Shown: one piece after another, positions 30,434 through 42,264 of the stretch | Position numbering within the stretch: position 1 is the first letter of the stretch | How the letters are laid out: every line of letters starts with the position of its first letter | Assembly (NCBI GenBank): GCA_009767595.1 | Contig: VSDK01001200.1 | Span: 1-64,000 of the forward strand | Length of the DNA stretch: 64,000 nucleotides | Reading direction: 5' to 3' | Source of the DNA: Symbiodinium kawagutii | Lineage: Eukaryota > Sar > Dinophyceae > Suessiales > Symbiodiniaceae | Translations under genes and position numbers: made by a program | Notes under the pieces: generated by a model | The model's database searches: none | Told to the model about the DNA's origin: nothing | The model's input: the letters and a program-made list of their open reading frames with translations, nothing else

Positions 30434-33400
30434 GTCGGGGGTGAGGAGTGTTCTAGTAAATTTGACATCTATGGATATGGTTTCTTGCCAGAACGTACAG
30501 TAGTTTGTTTGAAACGAGCGGCGTGGGCATCAACGCCAGCACACGAGTCGATTATTGTTCCACCTGTTTCAAAGGTTGTTCCGACCTGGAGGAGTGCGCA
30601 AGACCGCGGTGGTGTTATTGTGGACAGTCGCAATGTTGTTGCCTTCAACGTCACCACAATGAATAAATTGTTGCCATTTGTTCGCCAAGGACAGGATGAG
30701 CGATTCCAAAGTGAGAGCATATTTTGAAGTTCTTGGCCTTGATATTCATGATGCCACTGGGTTCAAGTTTATGTTGCCAGACAGGGTTGAGTAATTGCCA
30801 TTATATTACACAAGTCACAAGTACGAATCTATGACTTCGCTCACGCACTTGGACTTGTCAATCCCAAGTGGCACGTGCGTAGATTCTTACACTTAACTTA
30901 CAGTTATTTGCAGCGCGATATTTTGAAACAGTTTATTATAGTTTATAGTTTATTTTGTATCCATTGCCCTTCCTGTTTCTTGGCACTTGCACCGCCATTG
31001 TTTACTGGCGTTGAGACTTGTGAAATCTCTGCGTTCAGTCGCAGAATGCGCAATGATGCCTTCATATAGGTTCGACTATGTTTCGGTGTTGTGGGCCCCA
31101 AGCTGCACATAGCGTAGATGCTCACGCAAGTAGCGTGAAATCGCGGTGTGAATGTCCAATTTGTCGCACGGTGTTTTGCTTTCCATTCACAACCGTTTTT
31201 TTCTTATTGGCAATGTGTTGCGGTTTCCTTGTGTATGTGCTATGTTTCACTGTTACAGTTGGCAAAGATGCCTTCATGTACGAATTTGGACATTGTCAAC
31301 GCTAAGCACATGCACAGATGTTTGTAATTTGTTGTTTTCACGGTTCATTCATTCCATTTTTAGCAAGTTGTTCTCGAAAAGATGTGTGTCCAACTTGCTG
31401 CTCAAATTTGATTGAGACAGCATAGGTTCTACATAGACGTACTGCAGATTACCGTTGGTTCCCGCGCAAGTCAAGGTCATGTTAATCGCTGTTTTTTTTC
31501 TTGGCCAAATGGTTGCAGAGATTTTCTTTGGTTTGCTGCCCTGATAGCATTTTCAGTTTTTTTTTGTAGAGATGTCATGTGCGCTGTTGTGATTGATTGC
31601 GTAAATGCTATATGCAAAATATCATATGTGTATATATGGATTTTTAGATATAGATATGTTTTGTCTTAAGTTTACATGTGCATGTTAGTTTCACTTGTAT
31701 AGGGGCATACCCTCAATTCCAAAGGTTCCCGGTTCCGAACCATTTATTGACAAATTAGAGGTTGACCCATCCAATAGTTTGTCTGTTTTTTTTGATTCTA
31801 GGTTTTTGGGTATGTCTCAATACACGTAATGAACCACCAAACATCAGTAGTCAGGCGAGAAGTCCAAACATGTATATGTGCATATTTTGGCTTCTCACCG
31901 GGGTAAATCGTTTTGAACTTTGCTGCTTGGCATATGTACTGATATGTGTCAATGTAGGTACAGATGAGTCAAATGATGTCACCTGGACCATTGGGCCTAT
32001 TCTAAGTTGTGGACATAAAAAACGGGTGTCTTCCCTCCAGGCTTGGACCTTCTTCAAGCAGCTAGACAACGAGAAGCGCGGGGAAGTGACTGTGGAAGAC
32101 TTCTTGATGGGTTGCTTGAGGCGCCTTGGGTTGTTTGAAGGCGCTTTGGGTTGTTTGAGGCGCCTTGGGCTGTTTGGGGCGCTTTGGGTTGTTTGAGGCG
32201 CCTTGGGTTGTTTGAGGCGCCTTGGGTTGCTTGAGGTGCCTTGGGTTGTTTGAGGCGCCTAAAACCAGAAGGAGTTGTTTCGCTTGCGTTGGTTGCTGGC
32301 TGTAGAAAAACGACGGCAGTGCCACATTCTTTTTCTGCGGAGCACGACAAAGGGCTACGGCATGGCTATATGGCCCCCAGAGTTATTTTCTCATGATTTG
32401 GTTCGTGAGTGTGCACAACTCTCTTGGCAGGGCTTGAATCTTGGGCAGATGTTTGGCAAACCCTTGGTCGCTGGTCCCATCATTGACATGATCATTATAT
32501 ATGTTTTCCGATGTTCTTGGCTTTTGTATGTCTTTGTTCTGAAATTGTGTCGGATACACGGGTCGAACATGCAACAAAATATTGTCTATCAATGCTTATA
32601 AGTTAAGAGTTATAAAGATATCAAACTTTACAATATGCATACTGTACTGTATTATCAGTTATCAACCTGTAAAAAAGCTGATTTTTGGAGCCAATGGGGT
32701 GGATAGTGTCAAGCAATGACTACCAAGCACCGGCTGGCCAGGCTGAGAGGCCAAGCACGCGCCATCGACATGGGAAAGGTCATTCATGACCAGGCACGGG
32801 CGAGCCCTCGCGGCTGAGCATCGTTGAGTTCATGGCGAGTCAAGCAGTTAACCAACCAATTTCAAGGGGGATAAGAATTCCAACAGTTTTAAGGAAAAGC
32901 CCCATGTTAACAACTTCATTGGTTAATGATAGGCAAAGGGATAACCAACTATTCTGGTTTTCCTGACCATTGGCTACAAGGAAAACAATGGTTAATGATA
33001 GGGGAACCAGGGGTGCAGGGTGAACTGACCCATAGCCACATGACACGTTGTTGGTGGTGGGCATTTCTTTTCACGTTTGTCCATCAATGGTGGTACCCCC
33101 AACCATCCCCTGTTGATCATCATTAATATGATCATTAGTCAGGGAACCGACCAGCTATACGGGTACATCTATGGAGGAACTTACGGATTTATTTTTACAA
33201 GACAAGAGGTACAGATACACATACAACATTTGATAACTATCCAGTGTTCTTTGCTGTGAATGGGCTTGGCACCACGCAATCAGAGTCCGTCCGCGGGATG
33301 GCTTGGAAGGTTGTCCCTACCTTCCCAAGCTTAGGAAGGAAGCTCGGTGAGGCACCCGGTAATATGCAAAAACATGGCACTGTTGGCTTTGATGACATGT

Positions 33401-34291
33401 TCTCAGCGCTATGGAAACGAATACCCTCCGGTAAACTAACCTGGCAATGGATTTTGACCATATTTTCTAGTGAAACCCTGGGAAACCATCAATAAATAAT
33501 GGATTTTCCATTGCCAGGTTAGTTTACCAGAGGGTACTGTATACTGCATGTGTTAATCATGGTCTCGTCCAGATGAAGTAACTGCCATCAGAATCCATCA
33601 GATTTTCACCCGAATGTATGTATAATATGTTCACATAGATTCACCTCGTCGCTTTGGGTTTGATTAACATGTAGGTCTCCCGTGAAGGGTCAAACAGTGT
33701 AGCCATGTCATTGGTTGAACCGTTCCTGGGCATGGAGAGATTGCATGGCACATAAGAACATCGCTGAGCTGCATAAGTATCCGTGGCACCACAGATTTGA
33801 AGCAATTGATTTCTGGACCATCGAAATTTTGCTATTTTTAGCACTAAAATGCTATCATTTCTGGATGGACTCCATTTTGGAAACATAATTGTAGCCCATG
33901 GATGGTGGCTTGTTCGTAGGCAACCAACATGACTCCTTTGAGGTTCTGACGCATGATTTTTAGCAGCGTGAGCAGTGTAAATAGACAGAAGAGGTCGGCT
34001 GACGTTTGATTGCGGTTGCGAGTTGATTTTGTGCACAACGTTGTTCCAGATCCAGCTTCTCTATTATCACTAATCAGCTTCAATAATAGTTATTGACAGT
34101 ATATTATCACTGTTTGCTTCGAGTCAGATACACAGATACACACATATTCCTCGACGATTTTCCCATGAAGAGTGCCCATTCGAGACTTGTGAGGCGAGGA
34201 TACTCACCTCAGTCTTGGAAATGATCCCCTGGTGGCTGTGCTGTGCGAGGCATGGATGATCAGGAACCAGAGCAAGTTTCAAGTCCACATG
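30298..34291 (+). CDS. EF-hand protein, probable C-terminal part of a voltage-gated cation channel (5 exons seen)
   Basis: Joining 30298-30433, 30695-30752, 32041-32120, 32742-32793 and 34250-34291 keeps one frame. The product reads KLKKLFSNLGSRTGVITFKM, then KVRAYFEVLGLDIHD, AWTFFKQLDNEKRGEVTVED, FLMGCLRLRGQARAIDMGKV and AWMIRNQSKFQVHM. This is a pair of EF-hands; hand two has loop D-N-E-K-R-G-E-V-T-V-E-D (D at 1, G at 6), hand one is degenerate. The LGLD...DAW...FLMGCLRLRG...AIDM pattern is what I know from the region behind the pore of dinoflagellate voltage-gated ion channels, where it is thought to sense Ca2+. The pore exons are not seen; they may be in the gap or outside the window. All acceptors are AG|G; three of four donors are GC. 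A frame continuing past 34291 meets a TGA at 34313-34315, so exon e may be terminal. Confidence 0.8.
30695..30752 (+). CDS. EF-hand channel-like gene, exon b
   Basis: Acceptor GGACAG|G, donor CATGAT|GCCACT (GC). Encodes MSDSKVRAYFEVLGLDIHD, the linker helix between the two EF-hands. Confidence 0.8.
30753..32040 (+). other. Intron 2 (GC-AG, 1,288 bp)
   Basis: Begins GCCACT and ends CTTCCCTCCAG. T-rich; no gene or known repeat inside. Confidence 0.7.
32041..32120 (+). CDS. EF-hand channel-like gene, exon c
   Basis: Encodes AWTFFKQLDNEKRGEVTVED and FLMGCL plus two bases of Arg. Donor TTGAG|GCGCC (GC). Contains the Ca2+-binding loop of the second EF-hand, with Asp at position 12 instead of Glu and Arg at position 5. 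Confidence 0.85.
32115..32260 (+). repeat. 19-bp minisatellite that copies the splice donor
   Basis: Seven full units plus a partial of TTTGAGGCGCCTTGGGTTG. The first unit straddles the exon c/intron 3 boundary, so later units repeat the donor GAG|GCGCC. The exact donor string is present in five units. Confidence 0.85.
32742..32793 (+). CDS. EF-hand channel-like gene, exon d
   Basis: Acceptor GGCCAG|G, donor GACCAG|GCACGG (GC). Encodes LRGQARAIDMGKVIHDQ after completing an Arg codon with exon c. Confidence 0.8.
32832..33040 (+). repeat. M2 repeat copy (expanded) inside intron 4
   Basis: Begins ATGGCGAGTCAAGCAGTTAACC and ends AACTGACCCATAGCCACATG. Longer than other copies, with an internal partial duplication. 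Confidence 0.65.
33422..33536. repeat. Inverted repeat, 29-bp arms
   Basis: Arms 33422-33450 and 33508-33536 are reverse complements at 28 of 29 positions, with a 57-bp loop. They lie in intron 4 of the EF-hand gene and would form a stable hairpin in the pre-mRNA. Confidence 0.9.
33537..34249. other. Rest of intron 4, no other gene seen
   Basis: AT-rich sequence with stop codons in all frames, ending GTGCGAG at the exon e acceptor. Confidence 0.5.
34250..34291 (+). CDS. EF-hand channel-like gene, exon e
   Basis: Acceptor TGCGAG|G. Encodes AWMIRNQSKFQVHM, the helix that follows the EF-hand pair. Either a GT donor at 34292 is used or the frame ends at TGA 34313-34315. No following exon was recognised. 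Confidence 0.7.
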
Positions 34292-34315
34292 GTCGCTTGG
34301 TTCCGCCGGTGCTGA

Positions 34316-34916
34316 GCTGGAGACAGGGGGAGCAGTCACCACGCTTATCCTGAGACAGTCATGAAACCTGGGAGTTTCCGGGGGTGCTTCAGAAATTGAC
34401 TTCAACAAGACCACCCCGGGGAAGTGTTTCAGCATTTTTGGGAATACTCTGGCTTTGTGGACCTTGGATTTCTGGAGTTCCACTTGCTATGATCATTTTC
34501 CAGCGTTGCCTTGCTCATCTCAAATAGTGCGGTGAACTATGCGAACATCGTGCAGAATAGAGGCAAAGAGAGGAAGAAGCGTCAGCAAACGGGAACTTGT
34601 TTCTCGCAGTTTTTCTTATTAATTCTCAAAAAATGACTAGATAACCATTGTCCTTGAGATACTCTCGTTATTGTTTTTGCAGTGACCGCTTTGCTTTCCA
34701 ATAATTGATTCAACTCCCTTAGAGCATGTCCTGCTGATTAGATTTCTTTACCATGCGGAATGATGGCGCCTAACTTTGCGGGATACACAACTTGACAGAG
34801 GCAAGCGCTTGATCAAACTTCAGAAGATCCAGAAGTCCCCCTCAGGACGTGGATAGATCCTGCCATGGATGCACTGAGCCATAGTAAGGTTTATTGATGA
34901 CTCGATTTCTCCAAAT
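34316..34916. other. No further exon recognised
   Basis: I looked for a continuation of the channel-like tail (Glu/Leu-rich helix) and saw none with a suitable acceptor. Confidence 0.4.
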
Positions 34917-35016
34917 GGTGGTTTCTTAAAATAGGGGACCCACAAAATTGATGGTTTATTACTATAAATGGTTAATAAAGGATGATTTTGGGGTACCCCT
35001 ATTTTGAGAAACACCC
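34917..35016 (+). repeat. M1 dispersed repeat (well preserved)
   Basis: GGTGGTTTCTTAAAATAGGG at the left, CCCCTATTTTGAGAAACACC at the right. The best-matched inverted ends of the family. Confidence 0.85.
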
Positions 35017-36464
35017 AAATGTATTCAAACAAATAATGATAAGAGCAAATGCAACCACAAGGCTTCCGAGACGTGTGAGATCACCGACACCAAGACCCAA
35101 CAACTTTCCAACAGAGCCTCCAAGCCCTCTTGAGATCAATCACCTTGACCATGAAAAATGGCTACACAAAGGGCCTAAAGCCCATTATGAGAACAGCTAT
35201 TGCCTCAACGCTATCAGCGAGTGAAAGATCTGGAATCGCTGAGAGATACCGTACGATCTACGGAGGGGCGGCAAGAGTCGACTAGGGACTGCGGACTTGT
35301 GGCATTGCCAAGTCCTGCACTCGGTTAAGCTTGTGAACTTCAACCTGGAAACATGTCGGAAAAGAAACACAGAAAAAACCTGAGGCACCTGGGGATCAGG
35401 GATCGGCTTCGGGGGGGGAGCTCGGTGCTGAGGCGGAAGAGTTCCGCAAACTTCGTCACGAGCTTCGGGCGAAGCCGCACTCCAAGAGTTTGAGCCTGGT
35501 GCGGGCCTCCAAAGGAGGATCCCCCAGCACCTCCATGTCTTTGATTATGCATCATGCTCAGACATCGCCCACGCCCGACTCGGCATGCTACACTTGATGC
35601 AGTCACGGTGTAGATCAACCTCGGAACGTTGGGTTCCACTAATGTTGGCTGCTAGATGGCAAGAATTCAGGAGAGGGGTACACACAAAATGGTCGACCAG
35701 TAGGTGATGATTGACAGCTCTGCCCATGCTTTTGTGCTCCAAACATGATGGATTCACTTAGAACTACTGATTTTGGTGATGGGAAATGTATGGGTATCTC
35801 CATGTGTTTGAGGTTGTTGAGGTAAAACAACATGCCGATCGTTCCAATTCATGGCCAGCGACTGCCCCCAAGAATTTGGCATTGCCCAGGGGTTTCATTC
35901 CTGTGTAATTAAGTCAATCCTTTGGGGCGTTTTCCACGTTAGGGATGGTCAGGTTTGCTCTGTATAGGTGTTTAAGGACAGCAATTTGTGTGCGTGGATG
36001 AGCGTAAAGAGATGATTCGTTTTATGGTGTTCTTTACGTGCATGTCAATATGAACACGTACAAGCCCCATGATATGTTATGCATTGGCTTTTCTGGCTAA
36101 ATGAGCTTCATCATTGCATGAACATGCCATTTATGTGTTGATGCTTGAACCGCATCATGGAGACAATTTGGTAAGAGCTCACACGGTGAAATTGTCGATG
36201 ACCAGATCGTGCTGAAATTCTTAGAGCAGCAATGCTCAATCCTTTTGCATTTGGAACTTCCCTCACACTGTTCGGGAGAACTCCTAGCATGCCTAGTTGC
36301 AGACTTGTGCGTGGTCGAAACTGAGCAGTGAGTTTGCTCGTTTGATGCTGTGTGCCGACCAGGATCAACGACATGGAAAAACGCTCCTAAATGCCGTGGG
36401 AAACACCGGCCATGACTCACTTGCTTGGGATGAGGCGAGTTCTGAATATGTTGGATCCATGTCA
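35017..36464. other. Intergenic, no gene seen
   Basis: Moderate GC with short open frames on both strands (for example 35340-35639 minus) that show no recognisable domain. I do not call any of them. Confidence 0.45.
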
Positions 36465-36680
36465 GGTGGTTTCTCAATTCAAATATGGCTATGGGTCAAT
36501 ATTAACCAACCAACTAATAGGGCATTTCCACCAACAATAATAGGGAAAACAATGGTTAATGGTGGGGAACCAGGGGTACGGGGTGAACTGACCCAATGCC
36601 ATATGGTTGGTTTATCGCTGTAAAGATTGGTTAATAAACTGAATGATAACCGGGGGTATCCCATAGACTTGAGAAACCCC
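36465..36680 (+). repeat. M1 copy with an M2 copy nested inside
   Basis: The M1 left end GGTGGTTTCTCAATT at 36465 and right end GACTTGAGAAACCCC at 36680 enclose an M2 copy at 36485-36604 (ATGGCTATGGGTCAA to TGACCCAATGCCAT). After the M2 copy, the M1 middle (GGTTGGTTTATCGCTGTAAA) resumes. Confidence 0.75.
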
Positions 36681-39261
36681 GGTGCGTTCTGTTTCGTGGA
36701 AAACGCACCATGTGTGGAGGTTGACTCTGAGGAATCTCAACGATCTCTCACGACTGAGTTTGCCTTCTCAGCAAGTAGAAACTGCACAGCCCATGAAAAG
36801 GGCACCAATGGTAGCCTTGATCAGATGATTGCTGGAAGATACATCTACTTCATTCTCAACTTGCATACCACATGCACAGCTGCAACTTGTATAGCCCATG
36901 TTGTCATGGCACGAGCTGCAGCGTACCTCTCTACTTGAACCATATCGTATTTTACTTACACCACTACATCCCAGGTCCTGTATCGGTGCACAGCGGTCCT
37001 CCACCAAAAAGCATGGCAGCTTTCTGCGAGCATGTGATGTACCGCCGAGTGTCGGGCAAAGAAAAATGCTTGGAGGCTGCCAGGACGCCGGTTGTCGCTT
37101 GAAATTTTGGGACCCAAGGAGCCCAAGCATTTTTTTAGATGTTCCAGAGATATTTTTTGCTCAATGGCTACACTTGAAGATTTTGATTTGCATTTATCGT
37201 ACGTAAGTAAGTTGATGTAACTTATAAGCGAATGGTACTACTGTAAAGGTACCGAGGCTTCATCCGGAGCAGCCATGGGGCCGCTGGTCGACAGGAGGTA
37301 GCTCTCAGGTGAGCTGATTGACTCTGCATGACTCATGGATAAATCATTTCTTTCATGTTGCCATGGATAGATATATTATAATGTTAACCCAGGATTAATA
37401 AGCCCCTGGTTGATTTATAGTGGTATCCCCCAAAAGCGTTGGTTTCCCATTAGAATGGTCCCCCCCAATTGATTTTGGTAGCAGTCTGCAGCGAATATCA
37501 TGGTTTTCTCACGCGCAGCTTCAACAGGTACTTGCACCATTGTTTCGCAATATCTATGGTCGACTCGGCTCCCTGAAGGCATGTCACCGATGCTGGCCAA
37601 TCGAGCAGGCTGTTTCACCGAACAAAACCGTTCCTTCAAACAGTAAGCAACGCATTTGCTTGGTGATCTGGTGATCATTTATTTTGATTTGTTCTGGTAG
37701 CAAGATGTGTATTGTAGAAAAAAATGCTGGATTCCGATGAACATTGGGAAACAGTCAGCAGTAAAGTCTTATTGTTCATATGAGTACTTGATCTTGGGCC
37801 TCGTATATGTAACGATGATGGAAATGAAGAGGTTGAACAAAGGGCGTTTGAAATCTTCGGTCAATGATGTCGCTTATGTCAATGACCAACCTGATCGCTA
37901 TAGTGGCAATGACATGCTCACAATGATAGCGGCTGTGTCGGTGACAATGATGCTCATAATTTGAGGACAATAATTTGGGTACAGCAATGATGATATCGAG
38001 GATTATGATTCTCGTGTTTGTATTGGGCATTTGAGGTCACCGAGATAAGGTATGTTCTACTGCAAGGTGGATTGTTGTGTACACAGTGCGCAGTCATAAT
38101 TGGCAGTCTTCAGTCAACAGCCTTGAATTGAAACTTGTTTGAGTCCTTCCCTTCTTTTCGGGAGCCTTCAAATGGCGTGCTCTCAGTTTGGTCTCGACAG
38201 CAATACTTCGGCATCGTCCCTGAACCGTCCCCCAGCTACGAGCAGAAAATGGCTCCGAAGCCATAAAAACATGGGACGTTTTCCAACATTTTCTAACCCT
38301 CTGGGGATCTCAGAGATGTCACAGGGATGTCTCAGGGGAGCTTAGCCACAGGACGACCAGATGGCCTTGGCCTTCGTACTTTTCTCTGGGTGCCCTGGTA
38401 AAACATCGGGCTGCTGCGTGTCATCATCCATGGAGTATCTATGTTTTTTCGTGGCAATCTCAGTTCACAAACTCTTCTGTTTATCAAAGTCAAAATATAT
38501 GTGTTTTTTTGTTGATGGAACTCGTCCATGTTTGGTTCGTGAAATTCCTCCGTCTTGTTGATAAAACACGTTTTTTACATGTTCTTTGTTCACTTTTGTG
38601 GCAAAGTATTGTCCTGGCTGATTACATGCACCCATGGTGGTCTCTTATGACAATGGTTGGTGCTCCCACTGGTGAGATTTTGCAACATGTAACTATATGT
38701 AACTAACATGTATCAAAATGTCAGATTTGCGAACATGATAGTCCATGATGTAGCCGAAGGCATAAAGTATGTATCATCATAGCCCTATATAGGTATCACA
38801 AGTCTCTTTTTCTTTTGCCCTCATTCTCTGCCTCTTTGATATCTTTGTCTCCTTAATTGATTGAAAATGGTTTTAGATGGTTTTAGGAAGTGTAACAAGT
38901 ACTTATTGTTCTCTCTACCATCTATACCTATTGTTCTCTTTACCATCATTACGCCGTCTCGTTGCCTCTGTTGCTTAGGAGCCACTATGGTCCCCCACCC
39001 CTAGAGGCTGGACTCATTGAGGAAGTACCCTTGATTTGGCACACCTTTTCGCAACAGCTAACGATGGAACAGGACCCTTTGCTGGTGAATCTATGTGGCA
39101 AGTTTATTTTTCTACATATTTTGTGTACATCATATATGTGTACATCCACATGATATGTAAGTATCTATACCATTTATCACAGATATTTAGACATATTTCA
39201 TATTTCACATTATGCGCACTTTACACATGTACATAATATATGTAGATATATCGCTATATAT
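36681..39261. other. Intergenic, no gene seen
   Basis: Contains a segment at 37418-37475 related to 5371-5445. There are no convincing exons; scattered ORFs below 120 codons look like chance. Confidence 0.45.
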
Positions 39262-39830
39262 TATATGTATGCATGCATGTATGCATGTATGCATGTATGC
39301 ATGTATTTGTTCATGTTATGTTGTGTAGTGTTATGTTATGTTATGTCATGTAATGTAATGTAATGGCATGTAATGTAATGTTATGTTGTGTTACGTAGTG
39401 TTGTGTAATGTAATGTTATGTGATATTATGTAATGTTGTGTAGTGTTATGTTTTATTATGTAATGTTGTGTAATGTTATGTGATATTATGTAGTATTATG
39501 TAATGTAATGTAATGTAATGTGATGTAATGTAATGTCATGTACTGTAATGTAATGTAATGCAATTCAATGTAATGTAATGTAATGTAATGTATGCAAGCA
39601 TGCATGCATGTATGTATGTATGTATGTTCTGCAATGTTATGTAATGTTGTGTACTGCAATGTTATGTAATGTAATGTAATGTTGTGTAATGTTATGTGAT
39701 ATTATGTAATATTATGTAATGTAATGTAATGTAATGTGATGTGATGTGCTATAATATAATATAATATAATATAATATAATGTAATGTATGCATGCATGTA
39801 TGTATATATGTTTGTTTGTATCTATGTATG
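39262..39830. repeat. Degenerate TAATG/ATGCATGT microsatellite
   Basis: A long low-complexity region built from TGTAATG, TTATG and ATGCATGT phrases, with a pure (ATAAT)n-like stretch at about 39750-39780. Confidence 0.9.
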
Positions 39831-41639
39831 TACAGTACAGTAAAGACGTATTTCAGATATGTGAATATATTGCTTCCATTTGCTTCCCAAGATTATTTGC
39901 GAAAGATGTGAAGCACCGCTGGGGGAGCTGTCAGGTCAGGACTCAGAGATCAAGCCATCCTCGGGCGCATGCTCTTTGAAAGCCAGAAGCGCTTGGAACA
40001 TTTGGAGGCACCGAGCTGAGCTGAACCGAGATATGTTGAAAGCTTGGCCTGTTAGCATTTTTTGGGAATCCTCAAAGGCTTAAGGAAGATAGGTAGATTC
40101 TTGTAGAATTATTCCTGTAGATATGATTTATTCCTGTAGAATTATGCCTGTAGAATTAGTATGACTAGATATATTACTTATTCCTGTAGAATAGAATTCA
40201 GATGATTAGATAATTTGAGTTGATACGAAGCACTACAGCTCCAACAAGGAAACATCTCCACCGCACAGCAAGGGTGACCTGTTGCTACTTGGAGAGGTTA
40301 CCTGAACGCACAAACAGCACAGTTCCTCACCGTGCCTGGCAACAGCTTGCCGTAATGACTCACAACGAGTGGGCCCGAATGGAGACCAACGCATGCGGAC
40401 AAATTATATTAAGATACTCACCTTTAGACGCATGATTCGCATAGAATACACTACAGTATGAAAAGGATACTTTTCATACTATGAAAGGGAGTGAGACCAG
40501 GAGTTAGTTCTGGTACAGAATGTGTCTACATTATATTTGCGGTTCTTTTGAACTCCTTGTTTCTTTCTTTTAGTCCGGTTCTGCTTGTGGTCATTTGCCT
40601 TGGATTCCATCTATGGTTTCATCGTTTGTCCCTCACTAGCAAATAGATTTGTACAATTTTGTACATTTTCCGGCTGGAATAAACTCAGGATCAACTGCTT
40701 TCTCGCAAAAGAGCTACTGATCCGCCCTTTTTGCTTGTCTTCCAGCTGCGAGAATTAATTCAGGAGTTAACTCTTCATTCCCCACATCTGGCTGCAATGA
40801 ATGTTTGGTCAATCTCAGGGGCCGTAGAGGGCCAAGCAGGTCATCGAAGATTCTGTCGGTGAAGCCTGCATCCAAACAAGTACGGAGCTTTCTGAAGAAA
40901 ACATAGTTCATCATTGTGACGATTCAATCGTTCCTAGATGCGTATGATTCCAAGGTCAACATCAACGATTACTTCTGAGCTCATTGGCAGAACACTAACC
41001 CATGCAACCTATGACCCGAAGGTGTGCAGCACCGCTCAAAAGGTCCGACTGCGGTGGCCCCCCCTTTCCGGGGAAGGGGAAACGACAGGAATTAGAAAGC
41101 GACATCATGCGACATCATGTGGCCTTAGGACATGTTGAAGCATGTTTTTTTATGAACATTGAAATTATATATGGGAAACACAATACCTACTTGAAAAGTA
41201 GTTAAGTCGGGACTTCATTCTCCTTATAAATCATGACCACTTCATACTTTTGAACGCCTTTGCTACGAATTGAAACATGACTTTAAGCCTTAGGCAGAAG
41301 CAAACAGGTTTACTCATACTACAGTGTGGATTGAAATCACGACCCTATGCAGATCAATGCCAAGGGTACACCCTTACAGAATTGAATCAGGAGTCAATTC
41401 TTCCTAACTCCTGATTTTACTCTCTTCCATGGCAGAATGCTACATTACAGTACAATGATATTATACTCAGATACTAGACTATAAAACACAGAACGCATGT
41501 CATTATGTTACCATGCATGGCTCATTGGTTTCCATGTGCTTTTGTGCTCCCATCTTCACTGGCCACCAGGGTCGCGATTTCACAAATGTGGTGCGAAAAC
41601 TCGGCGCAGGGAAGGCGGAACTCCTGGCATAAGTGAATG
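39831..41639. other. Intergenic, no gene seen
   Basis: Repeated ATTCCTGTAGAATTA phrases at about 40095-40195. The minus strand of 40714-40914 has a protein-like text without a family match. Confidence 0.45.
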
Positions 41640-41812
41640 GTCACTAATTTGGTGAGTGATATGCTTAGTGACATGGTTAGTGATAAGGGTAATGGATTTG
41701 ATGAGTGATGTGCTTGGTCATGGTTCACAATACTTTGTGAAGGTTAGTGATATAGTTGCTGATGTTTGGTGATGGCTGGTGTTTCCTGATGAGTGATGGC
41801 TGGTATCAAATA
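41640..41812. repeat. Degenerate TTAGTGAT/GATGAGTGATG repeats
   Basis: Repeated GGTTAGTGATA and TGATGAGTGATG phrases over about 170 bp. Confidence 0.6.
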
Positions 41813-41885
41813 CCATGCCCTTAGACACAATTCCCCAAGTAATACCTCCCCAGTGCAGCGGTAGATCCAGCGGTTGGATCCCACA

Positions 41886-41912
41886 TTCGGGGCGATCCCG
41901 AAACGCCCCGAA
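41886..41912. repeat. GC-rich perfect hairpin
   Basis: TTCGGGGCG, loop ATCCCGAAA, CGCCCCGAA: a 9-bp perfect stem in otherwise AT-rich surroundings. Confidence 0.7.
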
Positions 41913-42027
41913 CCACTTTTCGGACGTGTTGCTGCCGCGGCGCAGCGGCGAGTTGTTGTTCATCCAAGAGTTGCGGATGGTAGACCGTGAATGTCTAGCA
42001 ATTGATTGATTATCCATAAATCTCTGG

Positions 42028-42112
42028 AGATTGATTCATTGTACATGTTGGGAGATTGATTGATTGTACATGTTGGAGATTGATTGATTATACAGGTTGG
42101 GAGATTGATTGC
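42028..42112. repeat. Short tandem repeat of GGAGATTGATTGATTGTACA type
   Basis: Four diverged units of roughly 25-34 bp, each with GAGATTGATT followed by a TACATGTT-like segment. Confidence 0.75.
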
Positions 42113-42264
42113 CATTTTCCGTTAATCATATAGGTCGTGTGAATAGTAATCATGGTTGTTGATGGTTCATGAGATATTCCATCGCGCAAAATGAGCAATA
42201 CTACGGGAGATCAAGCTGTTGGCAAAACACATGTTTAACTATACATAGCCTGTGATTTAGCGCT

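Noticed and set aside
40714..40914. Minus-strand frame with protein-like text (MNYVFFRKLRTCLDAGFTD)
   Set aside because: No recognised family, no neighbouring exon, and no clear splice sites. Kept only as a note; a transcript would change this.
41860..41890. Possible tRNA B-box (GGTTGGATCCC) near GCGGTAGATCCAG
   Set aside because: No cloverleaf could be built around it by eye; no A-box at the right distance.
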